A stretch of DNA of 64,000 nucleotides from an uncultured Candidatus Saccharibacteria bacterium. GTDB lineage: Bacteria > Patescibacteriota > Saccharimonadia > Saccharimonadales > Saccharimonadaceae. Below the pieces are notes generated by a model. That model ran no database searches and had not been told where the DNA came from. It saw nothing but the letters and a program-made list of their open reading frames with translations. This document shows positions 8,622 through 17,701 of the stretch, piece by piece. The translations under genes and the position numbers were made by a program. Within the stretch, counting starts at the first letter, position 1, and each line of letters starts with the position of its first letter. The stretch spans positions 1-64,000 of the forward strand of contig CAMVCL010000003.1 of the NCBI GenBank assembly GCA_947165975.1, written 5' to 3'.

Positions 8622-9564
8622 ACCTCTAATATCAGTCATTATTCCTATCTATAATTCTCAAAAACATCTCGAAGAGTGTTTAAGCTCAGTTCTACAACAA
8701 ACTTATCAAAACTTAGAAGTCATCCTTGTAGACGATGGCTCAACAGACGATTCTAGTAAACTAGTTAATGACTACAAAAAGAGAAACCAAAACATCAAAG
8801 TTATTCACCAAAAGAATCAAGGACTCTCCGCCGCTCGTAATGCCGGCCTCAAGATTGCAACTGGCGATTACATAACCTTCGTCGATTCTGACGACAAAAT
8901 CGAAGCTAATATGATAGAAAACCTCATTAAAGCCTTACAAAAAGACAATTCCGACATCGCTGTCTGTTCTTTTAAAGAAACCTATCCAAATCATAAAACC
9001 GTAGGTTTTAGTAAAAATCACCCTCCAAAATCTTTCACTACTGAGGCTGCTCTTCGCGCCATGCTTAAAGAAGAAGGTTTCATGCTTTCTTCAACCATGA
9101 AACTATACCCAACCAAATATTTTAATGATATTTCCTTTCCTATTAATAAGCTCCATGAAGACGTTGCCATAACTTACAAGCTCATTATGAAAGCTCGAAA
9201 AATCTCTTTCGTACCAGATGAATCATACATTTATAACCACCACCAAGACTCTATCATTAGTCAAAGCTTCAATGAGCGCAAACTTGATCTCATCAATTTT
9301 ACCGACAAAATGTGCGACGATATCGACCAAAAATATCCCAACCTCAAAAATATTACTAACGAACGCCGCATACGTGCAAGATTTTCTATCCTCAGACAAA
9401 TTCCCCTCAACAATCCAAACACCAAAACTCTATTGAATTATCTCAAGACACATCAAAACTACATCGCTAATAATCCCGAAGCCTCAAAAGCCGACAAAAT
9501 CGCCCTAAGATTGGCACTCATTCATCCCAAATTATTACAATTAGCTTACAGATTATTCAAATAA
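8608..9564 (+). CDS. family 2 glycosyltransferase
   Basis: A 318-residue GT-A fold enzyme that transfers a sugar from a nucleotide donor, probably to a lipid-linked or surface glycan. The N-terminal motif is ISVIIPIYNSQ, with LVDDGSTDDSS near residue 38 and the DXD-type metal site FVDSDDKIE near residue 90. A C-terminal region of about 100 residues is helical. No membrane helix is evident. The ATG at 8608 has AAAAGGAG 7 nt upstream and overlaps the gtrA end, so the two are cotranscribed. The gene converges on galE and their 3' ends overlap by 19 bp. Confidence 0.9.
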   Translation: MTKNKPLISVIIPIYNSQKHLEECLSSVLQQTYQNLEVILVDDGSTDDSSKLVNDYKKRNQNIKVIHQKNQGLSAARNAGLKIATGDYITFVDSDDKIEANMIENLIKALQKDNSDIAVCSFKETYPNHKTVGFSKNHPPKSFTTEAALRAMLKEEGFMLSSTMKLYPTKYFNDISFPINKLHEDVAITYKLIMKARKISFVPDESYIYNHHQDSIISQSFNERKLDLINFTDKMCDDIDQKYPNLKNITNERRIRARFSILRQIPLNNPNTKTLLNYLKTHQNYIANNPEASKADKIALRLALIHPKLLQLAYRLFK

Positions 9565-10544
9565 CATATTGTGTCGCGCATAGCATCTTCAACAGTCAAT
9601 TCTGTTTTCCAGCCCAATTCACGCTCTGCCTTTGTAGGATCAGCATACATTTCTGGCAAATCGCCTGCCCGACGTTCAGCGATTTTATACGGCAGCTTTT
9701 TGCCACTTGCTTCTTCAAAAGCTTTAATCATCTCTAGTACCGATACACCTTTACCGGTACCTAAATTATAAATTAACACACCTGGCTTCATTTTATTAAT
9801 AGCCGCTACATGCCCTTTTGCTAGATCCACCACATGAATATAATCACGCAAACAAGTCCCATCTGGAGTGTTATAGTCATCACCAAACACCGATAATTCC
9901 TTAATTTCTCCACGAGCAACCTTCATGATGATCGGCATCAAATTATTAGGTATGCCGTTCGGATCTTCACCCATCAAACCGGATGGATGATTCCCTACTG
10001 GATTAAAATATCTTAATATCACTGCTTCAAATTCCTTATCCGACTCAGAAACATCCTTCAAGATTTCTTCAATCACATGTTTCGTTTCGCCATACGGATT
10101 AGTAATTCCAATACCCGTAATCATACTTTCGTCAAGCTTGGCCTTCTCTTGTTCTCCATACACAGTAGCCGATGATGAAAAGATAATCTTATGCACATCA
10201 TGATCTTTCATACATTTCAACAAATTCACTGTTCCGCCAACATTATTTTCGTAGTATTTTAATGGTTTTTCTACAGATTCACCGACCGCCTTTAATCCAG
10301 CAAAATGCATTACTAAATCATAGTGATTGTCAGAGAACAACTTATCCATCTTCTCATAATCAAGTAAGTCAATCTCGTAAAAACTTGGGCGTTTTCCAGA
10401 AATTTCTTCTATTTTATCTAATACTGTAATTTTTGAATTAAATAGATTATCGATCACATCAATCTCGTATCCATTCTTATATAATTCAATAATTGTATGT
10501 GAACCGATATAACCAGTTCCACCAGTAACTAATATCCTCTTCAT
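9546..10544 (-). CDS. galE: UDP-glucose 4-epimerase
   Basis: Interconverts UDP-glucose and UDP-galactose with bound NAD; here it presumably supplies UDP-Gal to the UDP-galactopyranose mutase encoded at 19.3 kb. The 332-residue protein carries the Rossmann motif TGGTGYIGSH at its N-terminus, the catalytic Ser/Tyr/Lys triad (SSSATVYG, then YGETK at about residues 153-157) and the family block LRYFNPVG. The promoter is leaderless and lies back to back with that of the 10581 gene. Confidence 0.95.
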   Translation of the reverse strand: MKRILVTGGTGYIGSHTIIELYKNGYEIDVIDNLFNSKITVLDKIEEISGKRPSFYEIDLLDYEKMDKLFSDNHYDLVMHFAGLKAVGESVEKPLKYYENNVGGTVNLLKCMKDHDVHKIIFSSSATVYGEQEKAKLDESMITGIGITNPYGETKHVIEEILKDVSESDKEFEAVILRYFNPVGNHPSGLMGEDPNGIPNNLMPIIMKVARGEIKELSVFGDDYNTPDGTCLRDYIHVVDLAKGHVAAINKMKPGVLIYNLGTGKGVSVLEMIKAFEEASGKKLPYKIAERRAGDLPEMYADPTKAERELGWKTELTVEDAMRDTICYLNNL

Positions 10545-10550
10545 ATGACA

Positions 10551-10556
10551 ATTATA
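10551..10556 (-). promoter_or_regulatory. -10 box of leaderless galE promoter
   Basis: TATAAT on the minus strand exactly 6 nt before the galE ATG. Confidence 0.7.
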
Positions 10557-10567
10557 ACATTCTATGT

Positions 10568-10573
10568 TAAAAT
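10568..10573 (+). promoter_or_regulatory. -10 box of a leaderless promoter
   Basis: TAAAAT 7 nt before the ATG at 10581, divergent from the galE promoter; the whole intergenic region is only 36 bp. Confidence 0.65.
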
Positions 10574-10580
10574 ATAGGGG

Positions 10581-12482
10581 ATGTTTTTTGTTGATTTCCT
10601 CGGCTGGATTATGAAGCTATGCTACAACCTAATGAATAATTATGGCCTTGCCATTATCTTTTTTACTATTATTAGTCGACTTCTCATCTTACCAGTCACG
10701 GTATGGGTACAAAAAAATTCCATCAAAATGGTCAAGATGATGCCATCTATCAATCATATTAAAATTAAATACTTTGGCGATAAAGACACTATCGCTGAAG
10801 AAGAAGCCAAAATCTATAAAGAAAATAAATATAATCCTTTCGCATCTATCGTCCCTCTTGTCATTCAGATCCTCTTACTTATTTGTGTGATTGAAATCGT
10901 CAAACAGCCTTCTTATTATATTGGTACCGATAATATCGATTTCAACTTTCTTGGCTTCGATATGCGCTGGATCGCCATTGAAGATGGCGGTCTCTCTATT
11001 TTAGTACCTATCATCGCTGGTCTTTCAGCTTTCGCTTTCTGCATAGGTCAAAATATTATGAATGTCTTGCAGGCAGAACAGTCAAAAATGAATAAATACG
11101 GCATGATGGCGTTCTCGGTAGGGTTATCTGTTTACCTTGGCACTTTTGTTACAGCCGCAGTGGCTCTTTATTGGACTATCGGTAACCTTTGGGGCATCTT
11201 ACAGCAATATCTCATGAATCTCATTATCAACCCCAGAAAATATGTTGATTACAAAGAGCTTGAAATCACTCGTAAAGAATTACAGGAATTACAAGATCTC
11301 AGCAAAAATAACAAGCGCACTAAAGAACAGATCAAAAAAGAAAAAGCTGATTATAAACGCTTCTTCTCGATTACCAATAAACATCTAGTATTCTATTCAG
11401 AGAGCAACGGCTTTTACAAATACTATAAAGGTTTCATCGATTATATTTTAGAAAATACCAACATCACTATTCACTATATTACCAGCGACTATCATGATAA
11501 TATTTTCGAACTTGCTAAACAAGAGCCTAAAATCAAACCATATTATATAGAAGAGAAAAAACTTATCACTCTCATGATGAAGATGGATGCTGATGTAGTC
11601 GCGATGACGATGCCAGATATCGAAAATTTTCATATTAAACGAAGCTATGTCCGCAAAGACATTGAATACGTCTATGTCTCACATGGTATCGGCAGTAGCA
11701 ATCTCCTTCTTCGTAAAAATGCCGTAGATCATTATGATTCAATTTTCGCAGTCGGCAGTTTTCAACGCGAAGAATATGAGAAAGAAAACAAGCTCCGACA
11801 TCTCGACCGCAAGATTATTGATCTAGGTTATCCTCTCCTCGATGACATGATCGCAGATTATAAAAAAACGAAGCATACCACGTCTAAAGAAAAGACTGTC
11901 ATGATCGCCCCTTCTTGGCAAAAAGATAACATTATTGATCTCTGCCTCGAAACCATGCTTGACTCTCTCTCTGGCAAAAACTATAAAGTCATCGTTCGAC
12001 CACACCCACAACAAGTTCGCCATATGAGAGATGCCTTCGAAAAAATGAAAGAAAAGTATCAAAACACCAATATTACCATCGATATCGATTTTAACTCATC
12101 TTCAAATTCAATTTTTAATTCCGATATTCTTATTACCGACTGGTCATCGATCAATCTAGAATATGCCTTCACCACTGGACGTCCAGTCATCTCTGTCAAT
12201 ACTCCGATGAAAATCATGAATCCAGATTATAAAAAACTAGGTATCGAACCGTTCAATATCACTTGTCGTAAAATCATTGGCGAGACCATAGAGACCAAAG
12301 ATGCAAAAAACATCGACGAAGTAATCGAGAAAATCCTCAAAAATACCAAAAAATACCAAAAACAGATTTTTGACTTACGCGATAAATCAATATATAATCT
12401 AGGCAGTTCTGCAGCCATTGGTGGCGAATATATTGTAGACTGTATCCAAAAAAAGATAAAAGAAAGGAAGACAAATGAATAG
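10581..12482 (+). CDS. YidC/Oxa1-like insertase domain fused to a TagF/TagB-like CDP-glycerol glycerophosphotransferase
   Basis: A 633-residue two-domain protein. Residues 1-225 match a complete YidC/Oxa1 core: GLAIIFFTIISRLLILPVTV with the groove arginine, a charged cytoplasmic hairpin, and ALYWTIGNLWGILQQYLMN at the end of the last helix. A charged coiled linker (about 230-265) follows. Residues 270-625 resemble CDP-glycerol:poly(glycerophosphate) glycerophosphotransferases: YVSHGIGSSN, DLGYPLLDDMI, IAPSWQKDN, VRPHPQQVR and the nucleotide-site-like ITDWSSINLEYAFTTGRPVI. The gene is followed by a small membrane protein and a TagD homologue that would make CDP-glycerol, which supports polymerase function. 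The bona fide yidC is at 36.2 kb, so this copy is probably a dedicated membrane module. Confidence 0.85.
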   Translation: MFFVDFLGWIMKLCYNLMNNYGLAIIFFTIISRLLILPVTVWVQKNSIKMVKMMPSINHIKIKYFGDKDTIAEEEAKIYKENKYNPFASIVPLVIQILLLICVIEIVKQPSYYIGTDNIDFNFLGFDMRWIAIEDGGLSILVPIIAGLSAFAFCIGQNIMNVLQAEQSKMNKYGMMAFSVGLSVYLGTFVTAAVALYWTIGNLWGILQQYLMNLIINPRKYVDYKELEITRKELQELQDLSKNNKRTKEQIKKEKADYKRFFSITNKHLVFYSESNGFYKYYKGFIDYILENTNITIHYITSDYHDNIFELAKQEPKIKPYYIEEKKLITLMMKMDADVVAMTMPDIENFHIKRSYVRKDIEYVYVSHGIGSSNLLLRKNAVDHYDSIFAVGSFQREEYEKENKLRHLDRKIIDLGYPLLDDMIADYKKTKHTTSKEKTVMIAPSWQKDNIIDLCLETMLDSLSGKNYKVIVRPHPQQVRHMRDAFEKMKEKYQNTNITIDIDFNSSSNSIFNSDILITDWSSINLEYAFTTGRPVISVNTPMKIMNPDYKKLGIEPFNITCRKIIGETIETKDAKNIDEVIEKILKNTKKYQKQIFDLRDKSIYNLGSSAAIGGEYIVDCIQKKIKERKTNE

Positions 12483-12741
12483 TCTATTCATCTTTGGTTA
12501 TATTGACCCCTCCGTCGTTACGTATGCCATCCAAGCTGGTACTGGCATCGTTATCGCAGTCGGCGCTTTCGTCGGCCTCTATTTTAAAAAAGCGAAAAAG
12601 AAAGTCAGTAAAAAACTCGGCATTGATGAAAACAAGAATAAAGAAGTTGAATCAGATGAGATCGTCGTCAAGAAGACCGCCACAAAAGATTCTAAAAAAG
12701 CAACTACTAAAGTCAAAACCAAATCAAATAAGAAGAAATAG
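12475..12741 (+). CDS. small single-pass membrane protein with Lys-rich tail
   Basis: An 88-residue protein overlapping the upstream polymerase gene by 8 bp. It begins with a YIDPS motif followed by one hydrophobic helix (about residues 14-38, IQAGTGIVIAVGAFVGLYF), then a highly basic Lys/Thr-rich tail. Small YIDP-motif membrane proteins are often found beside surface polysaccharide or sulfatase-like genes, but no function is established. Position between the TagF-like and TagD genes suggests an accessory part of the polymer machinery. Confidence 0.75.
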   Translation: MNSLFIFGYIDPSVVTYAIQAGTGIVIAVGAFVGLYFKKAKKKVSKKLGIDENKNKEVESDEIVVKKTATKDSKKATTKVKTKSNKKK

Positions 12742-12743
12742 CC

Positions 12744-13133
12744 ATGAAACGTGTAATTACTTATGGCACATATGATCTACTCCACTTCGGTCACATCAAC
12801 CTATTAAAACGTGCCAAGAAATTAGGCGATTATTTAATCGTCGCGTTATCTACGGATGAATTTAACCTCAAAGAAAAGAACAAAAAAAGCTATTTTTCCT
12901 ACAATAAACGCAAAGATCTACTCGAAGCCATCCGTTACGTTGATCTTGTTATACCTGAAGAAGATTGGGATCAAAAAATTAACGACATCAAAGAATTCAA
13001 AATTGATACCTTTGTTATAGGCGACGATTGGAAAGGTAAATTCGATTTTCTAAAAGAATACTGTGATGTAGTATATCTACCTAGAACCCCCGAAATCTCC
13101 ACGACACAGATCAAAAAAGATCTTAAAAAATAA
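12744..13133 (+). CDS. tagD: glycerol-3-phosphate cytidylyltransferase (TagD-like)
   Basis: Makes CDP-glycerol from CTP and sn-glycerol 3-phosphate, the donor for teichoic-acid-type polymers. The 129-residue protein has the nucleotidyltransferase signature TYGTYDLLHFGHINLLKRAK at the N-terminus (HxGH) and the C-terminal STTQIKKDL that corresponds to the family RTEGISTT motif. Length matches B. subtilis TagD. It is 2 bp downstream of the small membrane protein. A second paralogue lies at 17702. Confidence 0.92.
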   Translation: MKRVITYGTYDLLHFGHINLLKRAKKLGDYLIVALSTDEFNLKEKNKKSYFSYNKRKDLLEAIRYVDLVIPEEDWDQKINDIKEFKIDTFVIGDDWKGKFDFLKEYCDVVYLPRTPEISTTQIKKDLKK

Positions 13134-13178
13134 TCCCTCCATATCTGTAGAACCCTAGCAAAACGCTCTTTTATATGG

Positions 13179-13184
13179 TAAAAT
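13179..13184 (+). promoter_or_regulatory. -10 box of a leaderless promoter
   Basis: TAAAAT 6 nt before the ATG at 13191. Confidence 0.65.
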
Positions 13185-13190
13185 TGTTCT

Positions 13191-14003
13191 ATGAACATAC
13201 CTCATGTTTTGAACAAAAGGAATAGGGTTTTACTTGCAGAGCTAACTAGAACCGATTTCAAATTACGTTATCAAGGTTCGGTATTAGGATATCTTTGGGC
13301 ACTATTACGTCCATTAATGATGTTCGCAATTCTCTATGTTGTATTTGCTAAACTGCTTAGATTTGGTGGCGATATTCCGCATTATCCTGTTTATCTTCTT
13401 GCTGGTACCACCATGTGGAGTTTCTTTACTGAATGTACTTCTCAAGGTATTCAGGCCATGGTCGTACGCGGTGATCTGATTCGTAAGATTTCCTTTCCAA
13501 AATACATCGTTGTTGTTTCCGCCACACTTACAGCCGTCATTAATATGCTGATTAATCTAGTAGTCGTAATTATTTTCGCACTTATTAATGGTGTCACCCC
13601 TAGTCTCTCCTGGCTACTAGTTCCCCTCTCTCTCCTAGAGCTCTATGTTTTAGCTCTTGGTATCTCCTTCTTACTTGGCGCAATTAACGTTAAATATCGC
13701 GACATTACATCAATTTGGGATGTCTGTATTCAGGCACTTTTTTATGCAGTTCCAATCATCTATCCAATTTCTATGGTAGCAGAAAGTAGTGTCATGGCTG
13801 CCAAGATTATACTATTAAACCCCATCGCTCAAGCTATTCAGGATATTCGCCACAATCTCATCACTCACGAAGCAATTACTACCTGGAATTTTATTAGCAG
13901 TTTCTGGGTTCAAATCCTCCCTATCATTCTTATCATCATCATTCTAATCTTTGCCACCTTCTATTTCCGTAAAAAATCAAAATTCTTCGCGGAGGATGTC
14001 TAA
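13191..14003 (+). CDS. ABC-2 type polysaccharide/teichoic acid export permease (TagG/Wzm-like)
   Basis: A 270-residue polytopic membrane protein of the ABC-2 family with about six helices. It starts with a cytoplasmic amphipathic region (RTDFKLRYQGSVLGYLWALLRPL) typical of TagG, Wzm and KpsM homologues. It should form the channel that moves a lipid-linked polymer outward together with the ATPase encoded immediately downstream, whose ATG overlaps this stop codon (TAATG). It opens a five- to seven-gene operon running to 19.2 kb. Confidence 0.92.
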   Translation: MNIPHVLNKRNRVLLAELTRTDFKLRYQGSVLGYLWALLRPLMMFAILYVVFAKLLRFGGDIPHYPVYLLAGTTMWSFFTECTSQGIQAMVVRGDLIRKISFPKYIVVVSATLTAVINMLINLVVVIIFALINGVTPSLSWLLVPLSLLELYVLALGISFLLGAINVKYRDITSIWDVCIQALFYAVPIIYPISMVAESSVMAAKIILLNPIAQAIQDIRHNLITHEAITTWNFISSFWVQILPIILIIIILIFATFYFRKKSKFFAEDV

Positions 14004-15232
14004 TGAAAAGAAGTCTTGGTACCAGAATTGAGGTTAACAGTCCAGATAGCGACACTGTAATTAAAGTGGAGAACCTATCAAAAAGCTTTAAACTCCCCAC
14101 CGAGCGTTCTTCCAGTCTAAAACAATCAATCTTCAACGTTCTCAGTGGCGTTAAAGGATACAAAAAACAAAAAGTCCTTAAAAGCGTTGATTTTGAAGTA
14201 AAACGCGGCGAGTTTCTCGGCATCGTTGGCCGCAACGGTTCGGGTAAATCCACTCTTCTCAAAATTCTTGCCGGCGTTTATACCCCCGAAAAAGGACGCG
14301 TCACTATTAACGGTAATCTAATCCCCTTCATCGAACTAGGTGTTGGTTTTAATCCTGATCTAACTGGACGTGAAAATGTCTATTTAAACGGTGCCCTTCT
14401 TGGTTTCTCTCGCAAAGAAATTGACGATATGTATGATGATATTGTTGAATTTGCCGAACTAGAAGATTTCATGGATCAAAAACTTAAAAACTTTTCTTCA
14501 GGTATGCAAGTTCGCCTAGCATTTTCGATTGCCATCAAAGCTCAAGGTGATATTCTAGTTCTTGATGAAGTGCTTGCCGTAGGCGATGAAGCCTTCCAGA
14601 ACAAATGTAATCAATTCTTCAAAAAAATCAAACAAGACAAATCAAAGACCGTAGTTCTAGTCACTCATTCTATGGAAAATGTTCGCCAATATTGCGACCA
14701 TGCCATCCTTATTAGAGATGGCGTAGTAAGAATTGATGGTAGTCCAGAAGACGTCGCCAATGATTACAGCTTGGAAAATGCCCGACGATTCAATGACAAA
14801 AACGAAGAAGTTAAACAAGTCGCCGTCGAAAACGTTAATGTTAAATTGCTCTCAAACGATAAAATCACCCAGAAAGAAAAAGTCGAAGTCGAAATCACCT
14901 ACAATGTAAAAGAAAATATCGATACATATGTTGCATTAACATTTTGGGACATCCAACGGGGCCAATCACTCATAAATAGTAATTCTAAAGCACTTCCCTG
15001 CAAAGGCAAAGGAAAGAAACGCTTAAATTTCAAAGTCAACATTAGCCCTCTTAATGATACAAATGTCCGAATATACGCGTCCATCCGTGGCAAAGACGGC
15101 AATATTCTCTCATATGTCCTAGATGATGATTCACCAACCTTCATCCTTCGCCGTAATGACTATCCAAACGAGAATAAGAAAACTACCGACGCAGTCTTAT
15201 TCCAACGAGGAGAATTTGATGTCCAAGGATAA
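14003..15232 (+). CDS. ABC exporter ATP-binding protein (TagH/Wzt-like) with C-terminal extension
   Basis: Energises export of a surface polymer with the 13191 permease. Of 409 residues, about 20-260 form the ABC domain: Walker A GRNGSGKST, signature NFSSGMQVRLAF, Walker B ILVLDEVLAVGDE and the H-loop VTHSM. The Glu-Val-Leu-Ala-Val-Gly-Asp stretch is characteristic of the polysaccharide/teichoic acid exporter subfamily. Residues 270-400 form a beta-rich domain resembling the Wzt C-terminal domain that can recognise a terminal modification on the glycan. The downstream gene starts inside this one. Confidence 0.93.
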   Translation: MKRSLGTRIEVNSPDSDTVIKVENLSKSFKLPTERSSSLKQSIFNVLSGVKGYKKQKVLKSVDFEVKRGEFLGIVGRNGSGKSTLLKILAGVYTPEKGRVTINGNLIPFIELGVGFNPDLTGRENVYLNGALLGFSRKEIDDMYDDIVEFAELEDFMDQKLKNFSSGMQVRLAFSIAIKAQGDILVLDEVLAVGDEAFQNKCNQFFKKIKQDKSKTVVLVTHSMENVRQYCDHAILIRDGVVRIDGSPEDVANDYSLENARRFNDKNEEVKQVAVENVNVKLLSNDKITQKEKVEVEITYNVKENIDTYVALTFWDIQRGQSLINSNSKALPCKGKGKKRLNFKVNISPLNDTNVRIYASIRGKDGNILSYVLDDDSPTFILRRNDYPNENKKTTDAVLFQRGEFDVQG

Positions 15233-16436
15233 CAAGCAAACTAATGCTATCGCTATCATATTTGATGACTTAACAGAATTTCATGTCATGCAACCTGCAA
15301 TTGACTATATGAAAAAAGCAGGAATCGACATCGACATCATCGTCCCCTATGATAGCGGCTACAACGGTCTTCCTGAGCATACCTTCCAAAAGATTAAAGA
15401 ATTAGGATACAAACCGCTCAACGATGTAAAGAAAGATAAACAATATAAAATTCTACTCACTCCATACCCTGGCCTTGAAATAGTTAAACGCATTAATTTT
15501 ATTTATCACTTAAGATATCCTTATGGCGCACTCTCCGCTAAGCCAAATCCCACCTATCTACCAGACTGCCGCATCGATTACGATGGAATATTTTCATTTA
15601 ATACTTATGATACAGATTATTTAAACGCTTACGGCGCAAAAGTATATCCAATACCATATTGGCGATATCATAATTTCAAACATAGTCGAAAAGATACTAC
15701 CAAGCCAGTATTACTTCTTCTCCCAACTTTCGGCTCTGACGTTAGCTATATCAATCTTTTAACCGATTCAATTGTTTCAAAGTTGAAAGAAAAATATTAC
15801 ATTATAGCTAAAGCCCATCACGCCGTACATTTCGGTATAGATGGACAAGAGACGTTGGATAAACTCCAGTCAATCGCAGATGAATTCTATAATTCCGATA
15901 CACCAATTGACCAGTTACTGGCAAAATCCGATCTAGTATTATCGGATAATTCAGGAGCCATCTTTGAATCAATTCGCGCTGGAGTCCCAGTAGCTCTATT
16001 CGCTCAAAATCTCAACCAACGCCATTTAGGTCCCATGAATACGCCACAATTCACTTTTGCTCAACAAGGTTTCATACCTCACACCGACCAATTAGATAAA
16101 GTCATTGAAATGCTTTCCTCCATAAATAAATACAAAGCCAAACAATCACAGCTGAAGAAACAACTCTTCATCAAAAACCCTTCCCAGCCTATTAAACCAT
16201 TTTTAAATATCATAAACTTTTATCTCAATTCCGATCCAACTAAAGATCACCACAAAATCCTGCATGATCTTTTAGTCAAAGAATGGCGCACCGATAAAGA
16301 AAAAATCCAACATTCAGAAAAGCAACTTAAAATACTTACGCAATATATCGACGATTTGCATAATTCAACTAGTTGGAAAATTACTAAACCAATTCGTATC
16401 ATAAAAGATAAATGGGAAAAACATGTTCCGAAATAA
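15219..16436 (+). CDS. GT-B-like / CDP-glycerol glycerophosphotransferase-like protein
   Basis: A 405-residue protein whose layout suggests a GT-B or TagF-related transferase. Residues 10-150 form a Rossmann-like half (AIIFDDLTEFHVM, IDIDIIVPYDSGY). Residues 190-340 include LLLLPTFGSD, YIIAKAHHAVHFG and SDNSGAIFESIRAGVPVALF, which parallel the nucleotide-binding blocks of glycerophosphotransferases. A C-terminal 60 residues are helical and end with the phrase STSWKITKPI, frequent in surface glycosyltransferases. The ATG at 15219 has CGAGGAG upstream and overlaps the ATPase gene by 14 bp. Exact donor and acceptor are unknown. Confidence 0.75.
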   Translation: MSKDNKQTNAIAIIFDDLTEFHVMQPAIDYMKKAGIDIDIIVPYDSGYNGLPEHTFQKIKELGYKPLNDVKKDKQYKILLTPYPGLEIVKRINFIYHLRYPYGALSAKPNPTYLPDCRIDYDGIFSFNTYDTDYLNAYGAKVYPIPYWRYHNFKHSRKDTTKPVLLLLPTFGSDVSYINLLTDSIVSKLKEKYYIIAKAHHAVHFGIDGQETLDKLQSIADEFYNSDTPIDQLLAKSDLVLSDNSGAIFESIRAGVPVALFAQNLNQRHLGPMNTPQFTFAQQGFIPHTDQLDKVIEMLSSINKYKAKQSQLKKQLFIKNPSQPIKPFLNIINFYLNSDPTKDHHKILHDLLVKEWRTDKEKIQHSEKQLKILTQYIDDLHNSTSWKITKPIRIIKDKWEKHVPK

Positions 16437-17700
16437 ACGCTTTCTTATTACTCAGCCACTCATCCGTGGTATCAATGGCTCTACTGTAGTAACTCTAGAA
16501 TTAGTTAAAGAGCTTCTTGCTCAAGAAGCCAAAGTCACCGTTTATACCTGCGATCACGCCGAACCTTCTAAATCTTTTTTCAAAAAAGCAGGAATCAAAG
16601 TTAACGCAGCCACAGAAAATCCTAATTACAAACTAACTGACTTTGATTATATCTGGGTTCATTCTCAAATACTACCTCTGAGCATAATTAATGATCTGTC
16701 CCATAAATTACCCTCTAAACTACCTGCGTTTATTTTCTTACATATGTCTGGTATGGATTGGATTCCCGACGAAAAGCCTTGGATTTTTAATCTAGAAAAT
16801 CAATTATCTAGCCTATCGCTATTTATTTCCGAAGAAGTCAAGGATGTTAATAAGGCCTTTCTTGATCCTTCAATTCCCACAAAGTTTTATCGTAATCCTG
16901 CTCCAGATTCCTTTAAGAATCGCACGAAAAAACCTTCTAACACTCTTCGTAATATACTTATAGTCTCAAGCCACCCACCTAAAGAGATTCTCGAAGCCAA
17001 AAAAATCCTATCCGATACCCACCACATTAACGTTGACATATTAGGCGAAGGACAAGAAAAATATCAGTTATTTAATAAAAATATTTTAGAAAAGTATGAC
17101 GCAATCATCACCATTGCTAAAACTGTTCCTTATTGTCTAATATCCGGCACACCAGTTTACGTATATGATACCTACGGCGGTGGACCAGGATGGCTCAACC
17201 AAAAAAACTTTGATCAAGCTAAATATCGTAATTTTTCCGGTTATCAAAATAATACTTATCCTAATTACGAAGGAGGGGTTTTTCACTTTAAAACAGCCTC
17301 TCAAATTGCTCAAGAAATCATTAACGGATACCAAGATAGCCTCGCATTCCATAAACAAAATATTTCTTCTTTCTTCGATGATTTTTCCCTCAGCTCTGTT
17401 CTTCCCATTATTTTTTCCAATTTACATCCTCGCAGACTATCTACGTTTTCACCAAAATACACCGAATCAGTTTTGTCAGCACAACGCTTGGCTACTATCA
17501 GATTTCAAGAAGGCGGAAAACTCTATGAACGAGACGAGATTATCAATCAACTCAAGCAAGAAAATTCAATACTGAACCAGCGAAATCATGAATTAGAAAA
17601 CTATAAACAAAATACTGAAGCTGTTTTTCAATCTAAATCCTATAGAATGTTTGATAAAGCTATCACACCATACAAAATAATAAGAGGAAGGAAAAAATAG
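16423..17700 (+). CDS. family 4-like glycosyltransferase
   Basis: A 425-residue GT-B-like protein. The N-terminal half begins RFLITQPLIRGINGSTVVTLELVKELL, the usual acceptor-side start of GT4 enzymes; the C-terminal half has NILIVSSHPPKEILEAKKIL and VYVYDTYGGGPGWL. The last 60 residues form a coiled coil (INQLKQENSILNQRNHELE) and an SKSYRMFDKA motif like its neighbours. The expected GT4 EPEA-type Glu motif is not clear, so activity is uncertain. It overlaps the preceding gene by 14 bp and precedes a cytidylyltransferase gene. Confidence 0.75.
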   Translation: MFRNKRFLITQPLIRGINGSTVVTLELVKELLAQEAKVTVYTCDHAEPSKSFFKKAGIKVNAATENPNYKLTDFDYIWVHSQILPLSIINDLSHKLPSKLPAFIFLHMSGMDWIPDEKPWIFNLENQLSSLSLFISEEVKDVNKAFLDPSIPTKFYRNPAPDSFKNRTKKPSNTLRNILIVSSHPPKEILEAKKILSDTHHINVDILGEGQEKYQLFNKNILEKYDAIITIAKTVPYCLISGTPVYVYDTYGGGPGWLNQKNFDQAKYRNFSGYQNNTYPNYEGGVFHFKTASQIAQEIINGYQDSLAFHKQNISSFFDDFSLSSVLPIIFSNLHPRRLSTFSPKYTESVLSAQRLATIRFQEGGKLYERDEIINQLKQENSILNQRNHELENYKQNTEAVFQSKSYRMFDKAITPYKIIRGRKK

Positions 17701-17701
17701 T

